Shown in pieces: positions 47,417 to 56,363 of a stretch of DNA of 64,000 nucleotides (its first letter is position 1; each line of letters opens with the position of its first letter). The stretch covers positions 62,001 to 126,000 of the forward strand of contig NZ_JAPZDS010000009.1 of NCBI RefSeq assembly GCF_029813115.1, written 5' to 3'. The position numbers and the translations under genes were made by a program. The notes beneath the pieces are model-generated. The model saw only the letters and a list, made by a program, of their open reading frames with translations, ran no database searches and was not told the DNA's origin. This stretch comes from Aureimonas sp. SK2 (GTDB lineage: Bacteria; Pseudomonadota; Alphaproteobacteria; Rhizobiales; Rhizobiaceae).

Positions 47417-48841
47417 ATGAGCACCACCGCGAACGCTGCGCCCGCGCACGTCGTCGCCGATCGCGACGACCCCTATCACCTGACCAGCGAGGGCATCATG
47501 GAGCCCCCGACCGGCTGGGCTCATTCGCTGAAACATCTGGGGCCGGGCCTGATCCTGTCGGCATCGATCGTGGGTTCGGGCGAACTGATCGCCACCACGA
47601 CGCTCGGCGCCCGGACGGGCTTCGTTCTTCTCTGGATGGTCATCTTCTCGACCTTCGTGAAGGTCGCGGTGCAGATCGAGCTCGCCCGCTGGACCATCTC
47701 GACGGGCCAACCAGCCTTGACCGGCTACAACAAGGTGCCCCCGCATTTCGGCCGGGTCGGCTGGATCAACGTGCTCTGGGCCATCATGGCGCTGACCAAG
47801 ATCCTGCAGATCGGCGGTGTCGTCGGCGGGGCCGCCGTGGCCCTGTCGATCCTTCTGCCGATCGGCGGCGATCCCCTGGGCGGCACGTCGATCACCATCT
47901 GGACGCTCGTCACGGTCTTCACCTCGATCGTCCTTCTGTATTCGAATCGCTATTCGCTTATCGAACGCGGCGCCGTGCTTCTCGTCGTCGTCTTCTCGAT
48001 CGGCACCATCGTCATCGCGCTCGGCCTGCCCGCGACGCCCTACGCCTATTCGGTCGACGACGTGCTGTCGGGGCTGACGCTGGCCATTCCCGCCGGCGCG
48101 ATCGGCATCGCCATCGCGATGTTCGGCATCACAGGCGTCGGGGCGGACGAACTCACCTTCTACACCTATTGGTGCGTCGAAAAGGGATACGCCCGCTATG
48201 TCGGCCCGAACGACGGGTCGGAGGCTTGGAAGCGGCGCGCGCGGGGCTGGATCTCGGTGATGTACAAGGACGCCTTCGTGTCCTGGTGCATCTACACGTT
48301 CGGCACGCTTGCCTTCTACATCATGGGTGCCGCCGTGCTGCATCCGCAGGGGCTCGTGCCGGCGGGCAACGACATGATCGGGACCGTGTCGCGCATGTAT
48401 ACCGACACGCTCGGCGACTGGGCGGGGACGCTCTTCCTTGTCGGCGCGGTCGCCGTTCTCGGCTCGACGCTCTGGGCCTCGATCCCGAGCTGGTCCCGTA
48501 TGTACACCAACCTCCTGGCCGAGTTCGGCGTGGTGGACTGGCGCAACACGCGACAGCGATTGAAGTGGATCCGGATCTTCACGGTCGGCCTACCGATCGT
48601 CTGGGGTACGGCGTATCTGTTCATCCAGTCGCCCGTCCTGATGATCCAGATCGGCGGCGTCTCGACCGGCATCTTCCTCCTCGCGGCCGTGATCGCCACC
48701 TGGTACCTGCGCAACACCGAGACCGATCCCGCCATTCGGGGCGGCAGGGGCTTCAACATCCTTCTCGCCATCTCCTCGGTCGCGATCGTGCTCCTCGGCA
48801 TCTACACCGGCGCCAACGTCCTCGGGCTCGTCGCGCGCTAG
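47417..48841 (+). CDS. Nramp-fold transporter lacking the metal-binding motif
   Basis: A 474-residue inner-membrane protein with about eleven helices and the LeuT/Nramp fold. In Nramp metal carriers helix 1 carries DPGN; here the equivalent reads GSGE at about 53-56 (GPGLILSASIVGSGELIAT). The helix 6 metal site (MPHN in canonical members) is GITGVGADE. So it is probably not a Mn/Fe importer and may carry an organic solute or another ion. ATG at 47417 follows GGGAGG. It is divergent from a GntR regulator and is followed after 36 nt by a gulonate-dehydrogenase-like gene, which suggests a catabolic transport role. Confidence 0.72.
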   Translation: MSTTANAAPAHVVADRDDPYHLTSEGIMEPPTGWAHSLKHLGPGLILSASIVGSGELIATTTLGARTGFVLLWMVIFSTFVKVAVQIELARWTISTGQPALTGYNKVPPHFGRVGWINVLWAIMALTKILQIGGVVGGAAVALSILLPIGGDPLGGTSITIWTLVTVFTSIVLLYSNRYSLIERGAVLLVVVFSIGTIVIALGLPATPYAYSVDDVLSGLTLAIPAGAIGIAIAMFGITGVGADELTFYTYWCVEKGYARYVGPNDGSEAWKRRARGWISVMYKDAFVSWCIYTFGTLAFYIMGAAVLHPQGLVPAGNDMIGTVSRMYTDTLGDWAGTLFLVGAVAVLGSTLWASIPSWSRMYTNLLAEFGVVDWRNTRQRLKWIRIFTVGLPIVWGTAYLFIQSPVLMIQIGGVSTGIFLLAAVIATWYLRNTETDPAIRGGRGFNILLAISSVAIVLLGIYTGANVLGLVAR

Positions 48842-48877
48842 CATGGCGACCGACGCGCATTCATATCGGAGGCGTCC

Positions 48878-49819
48878 ATGAAACGAATTGCGATCGTCGG
48901 CTGCGGAACCGTCGGGGCCTCGTGGGCGCTCGTCTTCGCTCGGGCCGGACTGGAGGTGATGCTCTTCGACGAGGCGCCCGGCGCAGCCGATCGGGCGCAC
49001 GAGAGCGTCCGGGGTCGGCTCGACGCCGACGGCGGCCCTATGACGGCGAAGATAACCGTGGCCGACTGCCTGGAACGGGCGGTCGCCGACTGCGACTACG
49101 TGCAGGAAAGCGCACCCGAGCGGCTGGAGATCAAGCGCCCGCTCCATCAGCGCCTCGATACGCTCGTGCCGCCGACCGCGATCGTGGCGAGTTCGACATC
49201 GGGGTTTCCGGCTTCGGCCTTCACCGAGCCCCTGGCCCACCGCCGGCGCTGCCTGGTCGTCCACCCGATCAACCCGCCGCATCTGATCCCGCTGGTGGAG
49301 ATCGTGCCCGCGCCCTGGACCGACCCGAGCGTCGTGGAGCGCTCGGCCGCGCTGATGCGCGACGTGGGTCAGTCACCGGTCAGGTTGTCACGCGAGATCA
49401 ATGGCTTTCTCGTAAACCGCTTGCAGAGCGCCATTCTCGGCGAGGCGTTCCGGCTGGTCGAGGACGGCATCTGCAGCGTCGACGACGTCGACCGCGCCGT
49501 CTCGGACGGGCTTGGACTGCGTTGGTTCTTCATGGGCCCGTTCGAGACGATCGACCTCAACGCGCGGGAGGGCATCGCGGAGTACTGCCGCAACCTCGGG
49601 CCGATGTATCGCACGCTCGCCGAAGAGCAGGCCGACCCGCGCGATTGGAGTGAGACCCTTGTCGCCGACGTCGAGCGGCAACGACGGCTCTATACGAAGG
49701 CCGACGACCTTGCCGCCCGGCGGCAATGGCGCGACCGCTGCCTGACGCTTCTTGTGGAGGCCAAGCGGCAGGCGCTGGGAAACGCCGCAGCCGGCGGCGG
49801 CAAGCCGACGGACCTCTGA
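48878..49819 (+). CDS. L-gulonate 3-dehydrogenase/lambda-crystallin-like dehydrogenase
   Basis: A 313-residue NAD-dependent dehydrogenase of the 3-hydroxyacyl-CoA dehydrogenase family. The Rossmann motif IVGCGTVGASWALVFARAG starts at residue 5, the conserved SSTSG region follows, and VHPINPPHLIPLVEIVP and INGFLVNRLQ are close to animal lambda-crystallin/L-gulonate 3-dehydrogenase. The likely catalytic His is in HPINPPH. Related bacterial enzymes also oxidise L-carnitine or other 3-hydroxy acids, so the substrate is a 3-hydroxy acid of unsure identity. It lies 36 nt downstream of the Nramp-like gene and could act on what that protein imports. Confidence 0.78.
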   Translation: MKRIAIVGCGTVGASWALVFARAGLEVMLFDEAPGAADRAHESVRGRLDADGGPMTAKITVADCLERAVADCDYVQESAPERLEIKRPLHQRLDTLVPPTAIVASSTSGFPASAFTEPLAHRRRCLVVHPINPPHLIPLVEIVPAPWTDPSVVERSAALMRDVGQSPVRLSREINGFLVNRLQSAILGEAFRLVEDGICSVDDVDRAVSDGLGLRWFFMGPFETIDLNAREGIAEYCRNLGPMYRTLAEEQADPRDWSETLVADVERQRRLYTKADDLAARRQWRDRCLTLLVEAKRQALGNAAAGGGKPTDL

Positions 49820-49844
49820 TCCCCCGTTCCGCCGATCAGAGCCG

Positions 49845-49868
49845 TCGAGGCTTCATCTGAAGCCTCGA
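49845..49868. terminator. Strong hairpin after the gulonate-dehydrogenase-like gene
   Basis: A perfect 11-bp stem with a 2-nt loop (arms starting TCGAGGCTTCA and ending TGAAGCCTCGA) lies 25 nt after the plus-strand stop. The T-run is poor, so it may be a Rho-aided or bidirectional terminator between convergent genes. Confidence 0.6.
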
Positions 49869-50087
49869 TCCCCCAAGAGGTCGGCCCGTTCCCGGTCCGA
49901 GCGGCGGTCGATCGTCAAATGCGCCTTGTAGGGATCAGCCGCAAGGCGAAGCGCGGCAGCCGATGCCGGGAAGTCGAGGTCCTGCGGCGGTAGCCCGACG
50001 GCATGGGGATCAAAGGCCGCCGGCCGCCGTAAACTCCCGCGCACCCAAGCGGCACCGGGATCTACCGCACGATCGGTAGCGTTTCGA

Positions 50088-50873
50088 TCAGGGCTCCTGC
50101 TGCGCGCGCGGGAACCATCCCAGCCCGGCCCGCGTGTCGGCGCGCGGGCGGTATTCGCAGCCGATCCAGCCGTCGTAGCCCGCCGCGTCCAGACGCTCGA
50201 ACAGCCAGGGGTAGTTGACCTCGCCCTGGTCCGGCTCGTGCCGTTCCGGTACCGAGGCAATCTGGATGTGACCGACGGTTTCGCGGTGAGCCTCGAACAG
50301 GCGCCACAGATCGCCGTCCATGATCTGGGCGTGGTAGAAGTCCATCTGGACCTTGAGGTTCGGCGCGCCGATCTCGCGCACGAGTGCATGCGCTTCGCGC
50401 TGGTGGTTCAGAAGGTAGCCCGGCATATCGCGCGTGTTGATCGGCTCGATCAGAAGCGTCAGCCCTTCTTCGGCGAGCCGATGCGCCGCATGGGCGATGT
50501 TGGCCTTGTAGACATTCAAATGCGCATTCCTGTCGGCGCCTTCAGGCAGAATGCCCGCCATAGCGTGGAGACGCTGGCAGCCGAGCGCTTTCGCGTAGTC
50601 GATCGCGGTCTCGACGCTGTCGGCGAAATCGGCTTCCCGGCCCGGCAGCCCCGCAATGCCGCGCTCACCTGCCGACCAGTCGCCTGGCGGTAGATTGAAC
50701 AGGGCCTGCGTCAGACCATGGGCTTTCAGTGCGTCCGCGATCTCGGACGCATCCCATTCGTAGGGGAACAGGAACTCGACGCCGGAAAAGCCGACCTCAG
50801 CGGCCTCGGCGAAGCGCTCCAGGAAGGGTACTTCGTTGAACATCATGGTGAGATTGGCGGCAAAGCGCGGCAT
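50088..50873 (-). CDS. otnI: 2-oxo-tetronate isomerase (hydroxypyruvate isomerase family)
   Basis: A 261-residue TIM-barrel isomerase of the Hyi/OtnI family that interconverts 2-oxo- and 3-oxo-tetronate. Likely metal ligands are Glu in [10 protein letters not shown], Asp/His in MDFYHAQ and Glu in IGCEYRP. The N-terminal [18 protein letters not shown] is typical. The start at 50873 has AAGGAAG upstream; the upstream frame to 51116 is a shadow over otnC. It is the last gene of the L-threonate operon. Together with ltnD, otnK and otnC it completes a full set. Confidence 0.85.
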   Translation of the reverse strand: MPRFAANLTMMFNEVPFLERFAEAAEVGFSGVEFLFPYEWDASEIADALKAHGLTQALFNLPPGDWSAGERGIAGLPGREADFADSVETAIDYAKALGCQRLHAMAGILPEGADRNAHLNVYKANIAHAAHRLAEEGLTLLIEPINTRDMPGYLLNHQREAHALVREIGAPNLKVQMDFYHAQIMDGDLWRLFEAHRETVGHIQIASVPERHEPDQGEVNYPWLFERLDAAGYDGWIGCEYRPRADTRAGLGWFPRAQQEP

Positions 50874-50898
50874 CGTGACTTCCTTGCTGGGACTGTCG

Positions 50899-51546
50899 CT
50901 ACCAGATGGCGTTGAAGGCTTCGCGCAGAGGCTGGATCTCCGCATCTCCGAGCGTGCGCACCGCTTGCCCCCGCAGGAGAAGCACAAGCCGGGCCGTTTC
51001 CTCCAGTTCCTCCATGGCGCTCTGCGCGGCTTCCAACGTCGGTCCCGAAACCACAGGCCCATGATTGGCAAGAAGAACGCTCGAGCGATGCGGCGCCACC
51101 TTCGCGACAGCCTCACCCATCGCCGGATCGCCTGGCCGGAAATAGGGTAGCAAGGGCAAGCGGCCGACGCGCATCACGAAGTATGGGGTGATAGGCTCGA
51201 TGCAGGAGTCCTCGTTCAAGCCTTCGAGGCAGGAGAGGGCAGTGGCGTGCGTCGCGTGCAGATGCACCACTGCGCCAGCTTCTGGTCGATTCTCGTAGAA
51301 GGCGCGATGCAGGAACGATTCCTTGGTCGGCTTGTCTCCGCTGACGAGCCTGCCGCCCCAGTCCAGCTTCGAGATGCGGGCTGGATCGAGATTGCCGAGC
51401 GCCACGTTGGTTGGCGTCATCAGCCAGCCGTCGTCGAGCCTGGCGCTGAGATTGCCGGACGTGCCGGGGGCGAGGCCGAGGGCGCGGAACTCGCGTCCCA
51501 TCCGGCAGATCGACTCGCGCAGACGGCTTTCGGAACTGAGGCTCAT
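50899..51546 (-). CDS. otnC: 3-oxo-tetronate 4-phosphate decarboxylase (class II aldolase family)
   Basis: A 215-residue class II aldolase/adducin-family enzyme. The zinc motif HLHATH at about 94-99 and a later His in ANHGPVV form the metal site; GTSGNLSAR binds phosphate. OtnC decarboxylates 3-oxo-tetronate 4-phosphate to dihydroxyacetone phosphate. Length and position next to otnK and otnI support this over fuculose-phosphate aldolase. The start overlaps the otnK stop by 4 nt, so the two are translationally coupled. Confidence 0.88.
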   Translation of the reverse strand: MSLSSESRLRESICRMGREFRALGLAPGTSGNLSARLDDGWLMTPTNVALGNLDPARISKLDWGGRLVSGDKPTKESFLHRAFYENRPEAGAVVHLHATHATALSCLEGLNEDSCIEPITPYFVMRVGRLPLLPYFRPGDPAMGEAVAKVAPHRSSVLLANHGPVVSGPTLEAAQSAMEELEETARLVLLLRGQAVRTLGDAEIQPLREAFNAIW

Positions 51547-52814
51547 GGCAGCACCTCGAACGCCCGGGTGAGGAAGTCGGGCCCACCGAAATTGCCGGAC
51601 TTGAGCGCCAGCGCCAGCGGTTCACGGGTTCCCGTGGCCTGCGTCCATGGCACGCCGGGGTCGATGGTCGGTCCGATCCTGAGACCTGTCACGCCGAGCG
51701 CGCCGACCACCGCACCGGACGTCTCCCCACCGGCGACCACGATGCGGCGGACGCCGTGATCGGCCACGAGGCGCCGCGCGAGCGTGGCCAGGGCGCGCTC
51801 GACGATCTCGCCCGACGCCTCGACGCCAAAGCGCGACTGCACTTCGCGAAGCCGCTCGGCCGGCATGGAGGCGTAGAGAAGGACCGGACCGCCGTCGAGC
51901 CTCTCGCTCGCGAAGGCGGCCAGCGCTCCCACATGCGCCTCGAAGTCGGTAAAGAGCGCCTCGACCTCCACAGCCATTGACGGGACATGCGACCTGGCGG
52001 CCTCGATCTGGGCAAGCGTCGCGCGCGAGCAGCTTCCCGCCAGGATCAGCGCACGGCCTTCGATCCTGTCCAGCGCATCGGCATTGGAGCGCGGTGCGAA
52101 CCCCGGGAACGTCGCCGGTAAGGTGAGGCCAAGGCCGGAGCCGCCGGTGACGAGCTTCAGATCGCGCGTTCCCTCTGCGATGGCGCGGAGGTCGGCAAGG
52201 TCGAGCGTGTCGCATATCGCGATGCCGAAGCCTTCCCGACGCAACTCGGCAACGCGTGTCGCTACGGTCTCGCCGCCCCTGCCGGTCGCATCATGGCTGA
52301 TCAGGCCGACCCTTCGGCTCGTCTGCGGCTGCAACACGCGCGGCAGGAACGCGTCGCGCATCGGCGTCAGTGGATGATCCTGCATTCCGCTTTCGTTGAG
52401 CAGGACGTCGTTGGCGAAGAGATATCCGTTGTAGACCGTTCGGCGATTGGCCGGCAGCGCGGGCGCGGCAATGGTGAAGTCCTCGCCAAGCGCCTCCAGA
52501 AGGGCGTCGCTCACGGGGCCGATGTTTCCCCGATCGGTGGAATCGAACGTGGAGCAGTACTTGAAGTAGAATCGGTCTGCGCCCTGCGCTTGAAGCCATT
52601 CCAAGGCGTCCAGCGACTGTCGTACGGCTTCCCGTGGGTCGATGGTTCGGGTCTTGAGGGACACCACGACCGCATCGCAATCGGCGGCGAGCGCATCGGC
52701 CGGGACGCCGATGGTCTGCACCACCGCCATGCCGGCCGAGACGAGCTGGCTGGCGAGGTCCGTGGCGCCGGTGAAGTCGTCGGCGATGCAGCCGAGGCGG
52801 ACTCTGACGGTCAT
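51543..52814 (-). CDS. otnK: 3-oxo-tetronate kinase (DUF1537 family)
   Basis: A 423-residue four-carbon acid sugar kinase. The N-terminal DDFTGATDLASQLVSAG is the family hallmark for substrate binding; the C-terminal nucleotide-binding part has VVAGGETSGAVVGALG and GIDPGVPWTQ-like segments. It uses ATP to make the 4-phosphate of 3-oxo-tetronate produced by LtnD. It stands directly between ltnD and otnC, as in characterised L-threonate loci. Genes are nearly contiguous (3 nt to ltnD). Confidence 0.9.
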   Translation of the reverse strand: MTVRVRLGCIADDFTGATDLASQLVSAGMAVVQTIGVPADALAADCDAVVVSLKTRTIDPREAVRQSLDALEWLQAQGADRFYFKYCSTFDSTDRGNIGPVSDALLEALGEDFTIAAPALPANRRTVYNGYLFANDVLLNESGMQDHPLTPMRDAFLPRVLQPQTSRRVGLISHDATGRGGETVATRVAELRREGFGIAICDTLDLADLRAIAEGTRDLKLVTGGSGLGLTLPATFPGFAPRSNADALDRIEGRALILAGSCSRATLAQIEAARSHVPSMAVEVEALFTDFEAHVGALAAFASERLDGGPVLLYASMPAERLREVQSRFGVEASGEIVERALATLARRLVADHGVRRIVVAGGETSGAVVGALGVTGLRIGPTIDPGVPWTQATGTREPLALALKSGNFGGPDFLTRAFEVLP

Positions 52815-52817
52815 GGC

Positions 52818-53726
52818 TCAGTTCCCCTTCCGCGGCAGGTCGACGCCCGGAAAGATCTTGACGACGGCCGCGTCGTCCTCTCGGCCAAGGCCCATGGCCG
52901 AAGCCTGGGTGAACATGGTCAGCGCCTGCGCGGCCAGAGGCAGCGGGAACTTGCGGGCCAGCGCGCTGTTGTGCACGAGGCCGAGATCCTTGACGAAAAT
53001 GTCCACCGCCGAGCGCGGTGCGAAATCATCCTCCAGAATATGGGGAACGCGGTTCTCGAACATGAAAGAGTTGCCGGCGCTCGCGGTGATGACCTCGAAC
53101 AGCGCCTTCGGGTCGCATCCTCCCGAGATGCCGTAGGCCATCGCTTCTGCCGCGGCGGCGATATGGACGCCGGCAAGCAGTTGGTTGACGAGCTTGACCT
53201 GGGATCCGGCTCCGATCTCGGTGCCGAGGTTGAAGACCCGTGCGGCGACGGCGTCGAAGGCGGGACGAGCCCTCTCGAAAGCTGCCGGCGGACCGGACGC
53301 CATCACCGTGATCTGTCCGGCATGGGCCTTGGCCGAGCCGCCGGAGATCGGTCCGTCGATGAAGAGGACGTCGCTCGCCGCGATCTCGGCGGCCAGCGCC
53401 TTGACCGCGTCGGGCGCACAGGTGGCGCACTGGATCACGACGGAGCCGGGTGCCATCGCGCCGACCGCGCCGCCGGCGCCCGCCAGCACGGCTTCCGCCT
53501 GCTGCATGTTGACCACGACGCAGAACAGGACGTCGACCTTGCTGCCGATCTCGGCGGGCGAGGCGGCAATGTGGCCGCCTTCGCCCTTCAGCGCCTTGCA
53601 GGCGGCTGGGTTCAGGTCGCAGCCCCATGTCTCGATGCCCGCGCGCGCGAGCGACAGGGCCATGCCGAGCCCCATCGAGCCGAGGCCGATCACGCCGGCG
53701 CGGATTGGCACATGCTGGTCAGACAT
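52818..53726 (-). CDS. ltnD: L-threonate 2-dehydrogenase (beta-hydroxyacid dehydrogenase family)
   Basis: A 302-residue NAD-dependent dehydrogenase with GVIGLGSMGLGMALSLARAG at the N-terminus, the substrate-binding GGSAKAHAGQI stretch and the catalytic Lys in QVKLVNQLLAG. LtnD oxidises L-threonate at C2. Paralogues act on 3-hydroxyisobutyrate or tartronate semialdehyde, but the neighbours otnK, otnC and otnI support L-threonate. The start at 53726 gives the standard length; the frame continues upstream over the regulator gene. It is the first enzyme gene of the operon. Confidence 0.86.
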   Translation of the reverse strand: MSDQHVPIRAGVIGLGSMGLGMALSLARAGIETWGCDLNPAACKALKGEGGHIAASPAEIGSKVDVLFCVVVNMQQAEAVLAGAGGAVGAMAPGSVVIQCATCAPDAVKALAAEIAASDVLFIDGPISGGSAKAHAGQITVMASGPPAAFERARPAFDAVAARVFNLGTEIGAGSQVKLVNQLLAGVHIAAAAEAMAYGISGGCDPKALFEVITASAGNSFMFENRVPHILEDDFAPRSAVDIFVKDLGLVHNSALARKFPLPLAAQALTMFTQASAMGLGREDDAAVVKIFPGVDLPRKGN

Positions 53727-53748
53727 GGCGTTCAGTCCCTTGCTGTCT

Positions 53749-54495
53749 TCAATCCTGGAATGGGGGGCTTGCCGGCGATGCGATCGAACCTGCGCAGGCT
53801 CGAAGCCGCCGCTCGGCGCCGGCCAGATGAGCGGCCATCGCACCGGCGGCCCAGTCGCCTTCTGCCGCCGAAACAGCAAGGAGGATGCGCCGGTGCTCCC
53901 GATGCACTTCGTCGCGCAGCGCGGGGTCGCGACGCTCGTTGGCGCGGGTGGAGCGCATGGCCTGCAGAAGCACGCTCTGGCAGGCCTCATGCATCTGAAG
54001 GAGGTAGGGATTGTCGGCCGCCTCGGCGATCAGGCGGTGGAAGAGCATGTCCTCCGCGACTCCATCCCGGCCCTCCCGTTCCGCATGGATGACGGCCTCG
54101 CTCGCCGCGCGCATCGCGTCCAGTTTCTCGGTCGAGCGGCGGATCGCCGCCAGTCGCGTCGCCTCGCATTCGACCGCTCGGCGCAGTTCGATCATCCGCA
54201 CCACGGTCTCGGTGGAGTCGGTCGGCAGAGCAAGACGCAGTTCCAGCCGGGGCTGGGCAGTGACGTAAGAGCCCGAACCGCGCCGGGACTCGGCCAGATC
54301 CTGGCTCCGAAGGATGGCGATCGCCTCGCGAACGGACGGGCGGCTGAGCCCGTATTGCGCGCTCAGCTCGGCCTCGGTCGGGAGCTTCGCGCCCGCCTTC
54401 CGCTCACCGGCCAGGATCTCGCGGCGCAACTCGGCCGCGAGGCGTTGCGACTGGGCCTTCGATCCCTCGTGCGGCTCCGTCCGCTTGGTCTTCAT
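53749..54495 (-). CDS. GntR-family transcriptional regulator, FCD type, of the L-threonate operon
   Basis: A 248-residue regulator with a winged helix (LPTEAELSAQYGLSRPSVREAIAILRSQDLAESRRGSGSY) and an FCD domain with EDMLFHRLIAEAADNPYL. The start at 54495 (MKTKR) is preferred over 54522. It is 22 nt upstream of ltnD in the same direction. A palindrome GTTGTAAGACAAC lies 61 nt upstream of its start and is a likely self- and operon-operator. The effector is probably L-threonate or a related acid. Confidence 0.86.
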   Translation of the reverse strand: MKTKRTEPHEGSKAQSQRLAAELRREILAGERKAGAKLPTEAELSAQYGLSRPSVREAIAILRSQDLAESRRGSGSYVTAQPRLELRLALPTDSTETVVRMIELRRAVECEATRLAAIRRSTEKLDAMRAASEAVIHAEREGRDGVAEDMLFHRLIAEAADNPYLLQMHEACQSVLLQAMRSTRANERRDPALRDEVHREHRRILLAVSAAEGDWAAGAMAAHLAGAERRLRACAGSIASPASPPFQD

Positions 54496-54555
54496 GGTCG
54501 CCCCAATCATAGGCACCGCCACTCAACTCAGACATTCTCGCCTCTCAAACTCCGA

Positions 54556-54568
54556 GTTGTAAGACAAC
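54556..54568. promoter_or_regulatory. Palindromic GntR operator upstream of the L-threonate regulator
   Basis: GTTGT-AAG-ACAAC is a 13-nt perfect palindrome, a form used by FadR-type regulators. It is 61 nt upstream of the regulator start. A half-site GTTGTCAGAC recurs at about 54770. Confidence 0.6.
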
Positions 54569-54809
54569 ATAGCGGCAGAGCGCCTCTTGAGCCAGGGCTT
54601 TCTGCAGGCGTCGCTGATTGACCAGCCCACGGCGAAGCGCTCTGCCGGCCAACGAGCCGGGCAAAGCCTTATCGGAACAGAACTGCCGCTGAATTGACGC
54701 CATTCTCGGGGAGCACCATCGTGCTCCCGACCGCCCATGTCGGGCGGGGAAATGACCTAGTTGTCAGACTTCCTGCGCGACCTTGCAACGCCGCAGCCGA
54801 TCGTTCGGA

Positions 54810-55307
54810 TCAGTGGTCTCGAGGGGCGGATCTGCGTCCGACATGATCGAAACTGTATGGGACGCCTTGCGATCCGACGAGGCGATCGGCGGCGGCCCGC
54901 TCGAAATCCTGTGCGAGGTCCTCGACGGAGATCCGCGAGAACTGATCGAGGAGACGAGCCTCCGCCTCCTTGAGTGTCGCGTCGATACGCGCGTCCACAG
55001 CCTTTTCGACGAGGCATTCGGAGGGATCGACGCCTGGGCCGATGTTGAACAGGGGTGGTGCCCCGACGGCCTCGTAGACATCGCGCAGGGACACCTCCGC
55101 CAGCGGCCTTGTGAGCTGCCAGCCTCCGCCATGCCCCTTCTCGGACGAGACGATTCCTCGATCCCGGAGTCCCCCCATCATCCGTCGAACCACGACGGCA
55201 TTCGTGGAGATCATGGTCGAGATCTCGTCGGACGTCGCACGAGGGACGTGTCGGTCCAAATGGATCAGCACGTGCAGGATGCGGGAGATGCGAAGGTCGC
55301 GGGGCAT
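54810..55307 (-). CDS. Rrf2-family transcriptional regulator
   Basis: A 165-residue regulator with an Rrf2 winged helix: SRILHVLIHLDRHVPRATSDEIS, NAVVVRRMMGGLRDRGIVSSEKGHGGGWQLTRP and VSLRDVYEAVG. Only one Cys (SECLVEKAV) is present, so it does not have the three-Cys iron-sulfur site of IscR/NsrR. It is divergent from a thioredoxin-reductase-like flavoprotein and a methyltransferase. It probably senses a redox or small-molecule signal and controls them; homologous pairings with an NAD(P)/FAD oxidoreductase are common. Confidence 0.82.
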   Translation of the reverse strand: MPRDLRISRILHVLIHLDRHVPRATSDEISTMISTNAVVVRRMMGGLRDRGIVSSEKGHGGGWQLTRPLAEVSLRDVYEAVGAPPLFNIGPGVDPSECLVEKAVDARIDATLKEAEARLLDQFSRISVEDLAQDFERAAADRLVGSQGVPYSFDHVGRRSAPRDH

Positions 55308-55436
55308 GGGTCAGTCCTTCCGTTGCCGCCGTCCGTCCTAACAGGCGTCATGCAACGTGGAAAGTTTCATGTCTTGCCGTGCTTTCCGTGATCATGTAAC
55401 TCGTCTTGTGGCATGACGAGCGAAGGAGCCGGGATT

Positions 55437-56351
55437 ATGGACTACGACGTCGTCGTCATCGGAGGAAGCTTCGCGGGCCTGTCCGCGGCCATGCAACTGG
55501 CAAGGGCCCGGCGCCGGGTCCTCGTCCTCGACACGGATGCCCCGCGCAACCGCTACGCGGCGACTTCGCACGGCTTTCCGGGGCAGGATGGTCGGCGCCC
55601 GGCCGAAATCAATGCAACCCTGCGCGCCGACCTTCTTGCCTATCCGACCGTGACGTTCCGCACCGAAGCGGCGGTCGCCGCTGAAGGGCGCGATGGCGAG
55701 TTCCGGGTCTCTTTGGCCGCGGGCGACGAGGTCGCGGCGCGCCGGCTCGTCCTTGCCTACGGTGTTCGCGATACGCTGCCCGATCTTCCGGGGCTGGCCG
55801 AGCGCTGGGGTGTCAGCGTCCTGCATTGTCCATACTGTCATGGCTACGAACTCGGCCAGCGACCCCTCGGGGTTCTGGCGCGAAGTGAAGCGGCGTTTCA
55901 TCAGGCGATGCTTCTTCCCGACTGGGGCGCCACGACGCTTCTCACGCAAGCGGCATTCACGCCGACGTCGGATGAACTCCGATTGCTCGGCCTACGGGGC
56001 GTGACGATCGAGACGACACCCGTGACAGGCCTGATCGGCACTTCTCCCAATCTCGAGGCGGTGCAGCTTGCCGACGGGCGGACGATCCCGCTCGCCGGGC
56101 TCTTCGTCGCTCCACTGACGGCCCCCGCCGGCGATCTCGCTCGCCAACTCGGCTGCAGGACGAAGGAGGGGCCAACGGGACCCTATGTGGAGGTCGACGC
56201 CATGCAGGCGACGACTGTCGCGGGCGTCTTTGCCGCCGGGGACCTCGCCAGCCCCATGCCGAACGCGACCCTCGCCTCGGCTGCCGGCGTTCTGGCCGGC
56301 GGCGCTGCACATCGCTCGCTCGTGTTCGACGCCGCGTTGGCCGCAGCCTGA
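55437..56351 (+). CDS. Thioredoxin-reductase-like NAD(P)/FAD oxidoreductase
   Basis: A 304-residue flavoprotein with the FAD motif VVIGGSFAGLSAAMQL near the N-terminus, a redox-type CPYC in LHCPYCHGYELG at about 131-142, and the late FAD contact GVFAAGDLASPM. It resembles the thioredoxin reductase family without the classic NADPH GxGxxA motif. ATG at 55437 follows GAAGGAGCC; an upstream frame is open to 55413. It is divergent from the Rrf2 regulator and followed by a methyltransferase gene 12 nt away. The reductant partner is unknown. Confidence 0.83.
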   Translation: MDYDVVVIGGSFAGLSAAMQLARARRRVLVLDTDAPRNRYAATSHGFPGQDGRRPAEINATLRADLLAYPTVTFRTEAAVAAEGRDGEFRVSLAAGDEVAARRLVLAYGVRDTLPDLPGLAERWGVSVLHCPYCHGYELGQRPLGVLARSEAAFHQAMLLPDWGATTLLTQAAFTPTSDELRLLGLRGVTIETTPVTGLIGTSPNLEAVQLADGRTIPLAGLFVAPLTAPAGDLARQLGCRTKEGPTGPYVEVDAMQATTVAGVFAAGDLASPMPNATLASAAGVLAGGAAHRSLVFDAALAAA

Positions 56352-56363
56352 ATGGAGGCGTCG

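Noticed and set aside
49853-50060. Protein-like minus-strand text after the otnI stop
   Set aside because: It reads somewhat like a protein C-terminus and could be a gene remnant, but it has no start, no recognisable family and overlaps a terminator; not supported as a gene.
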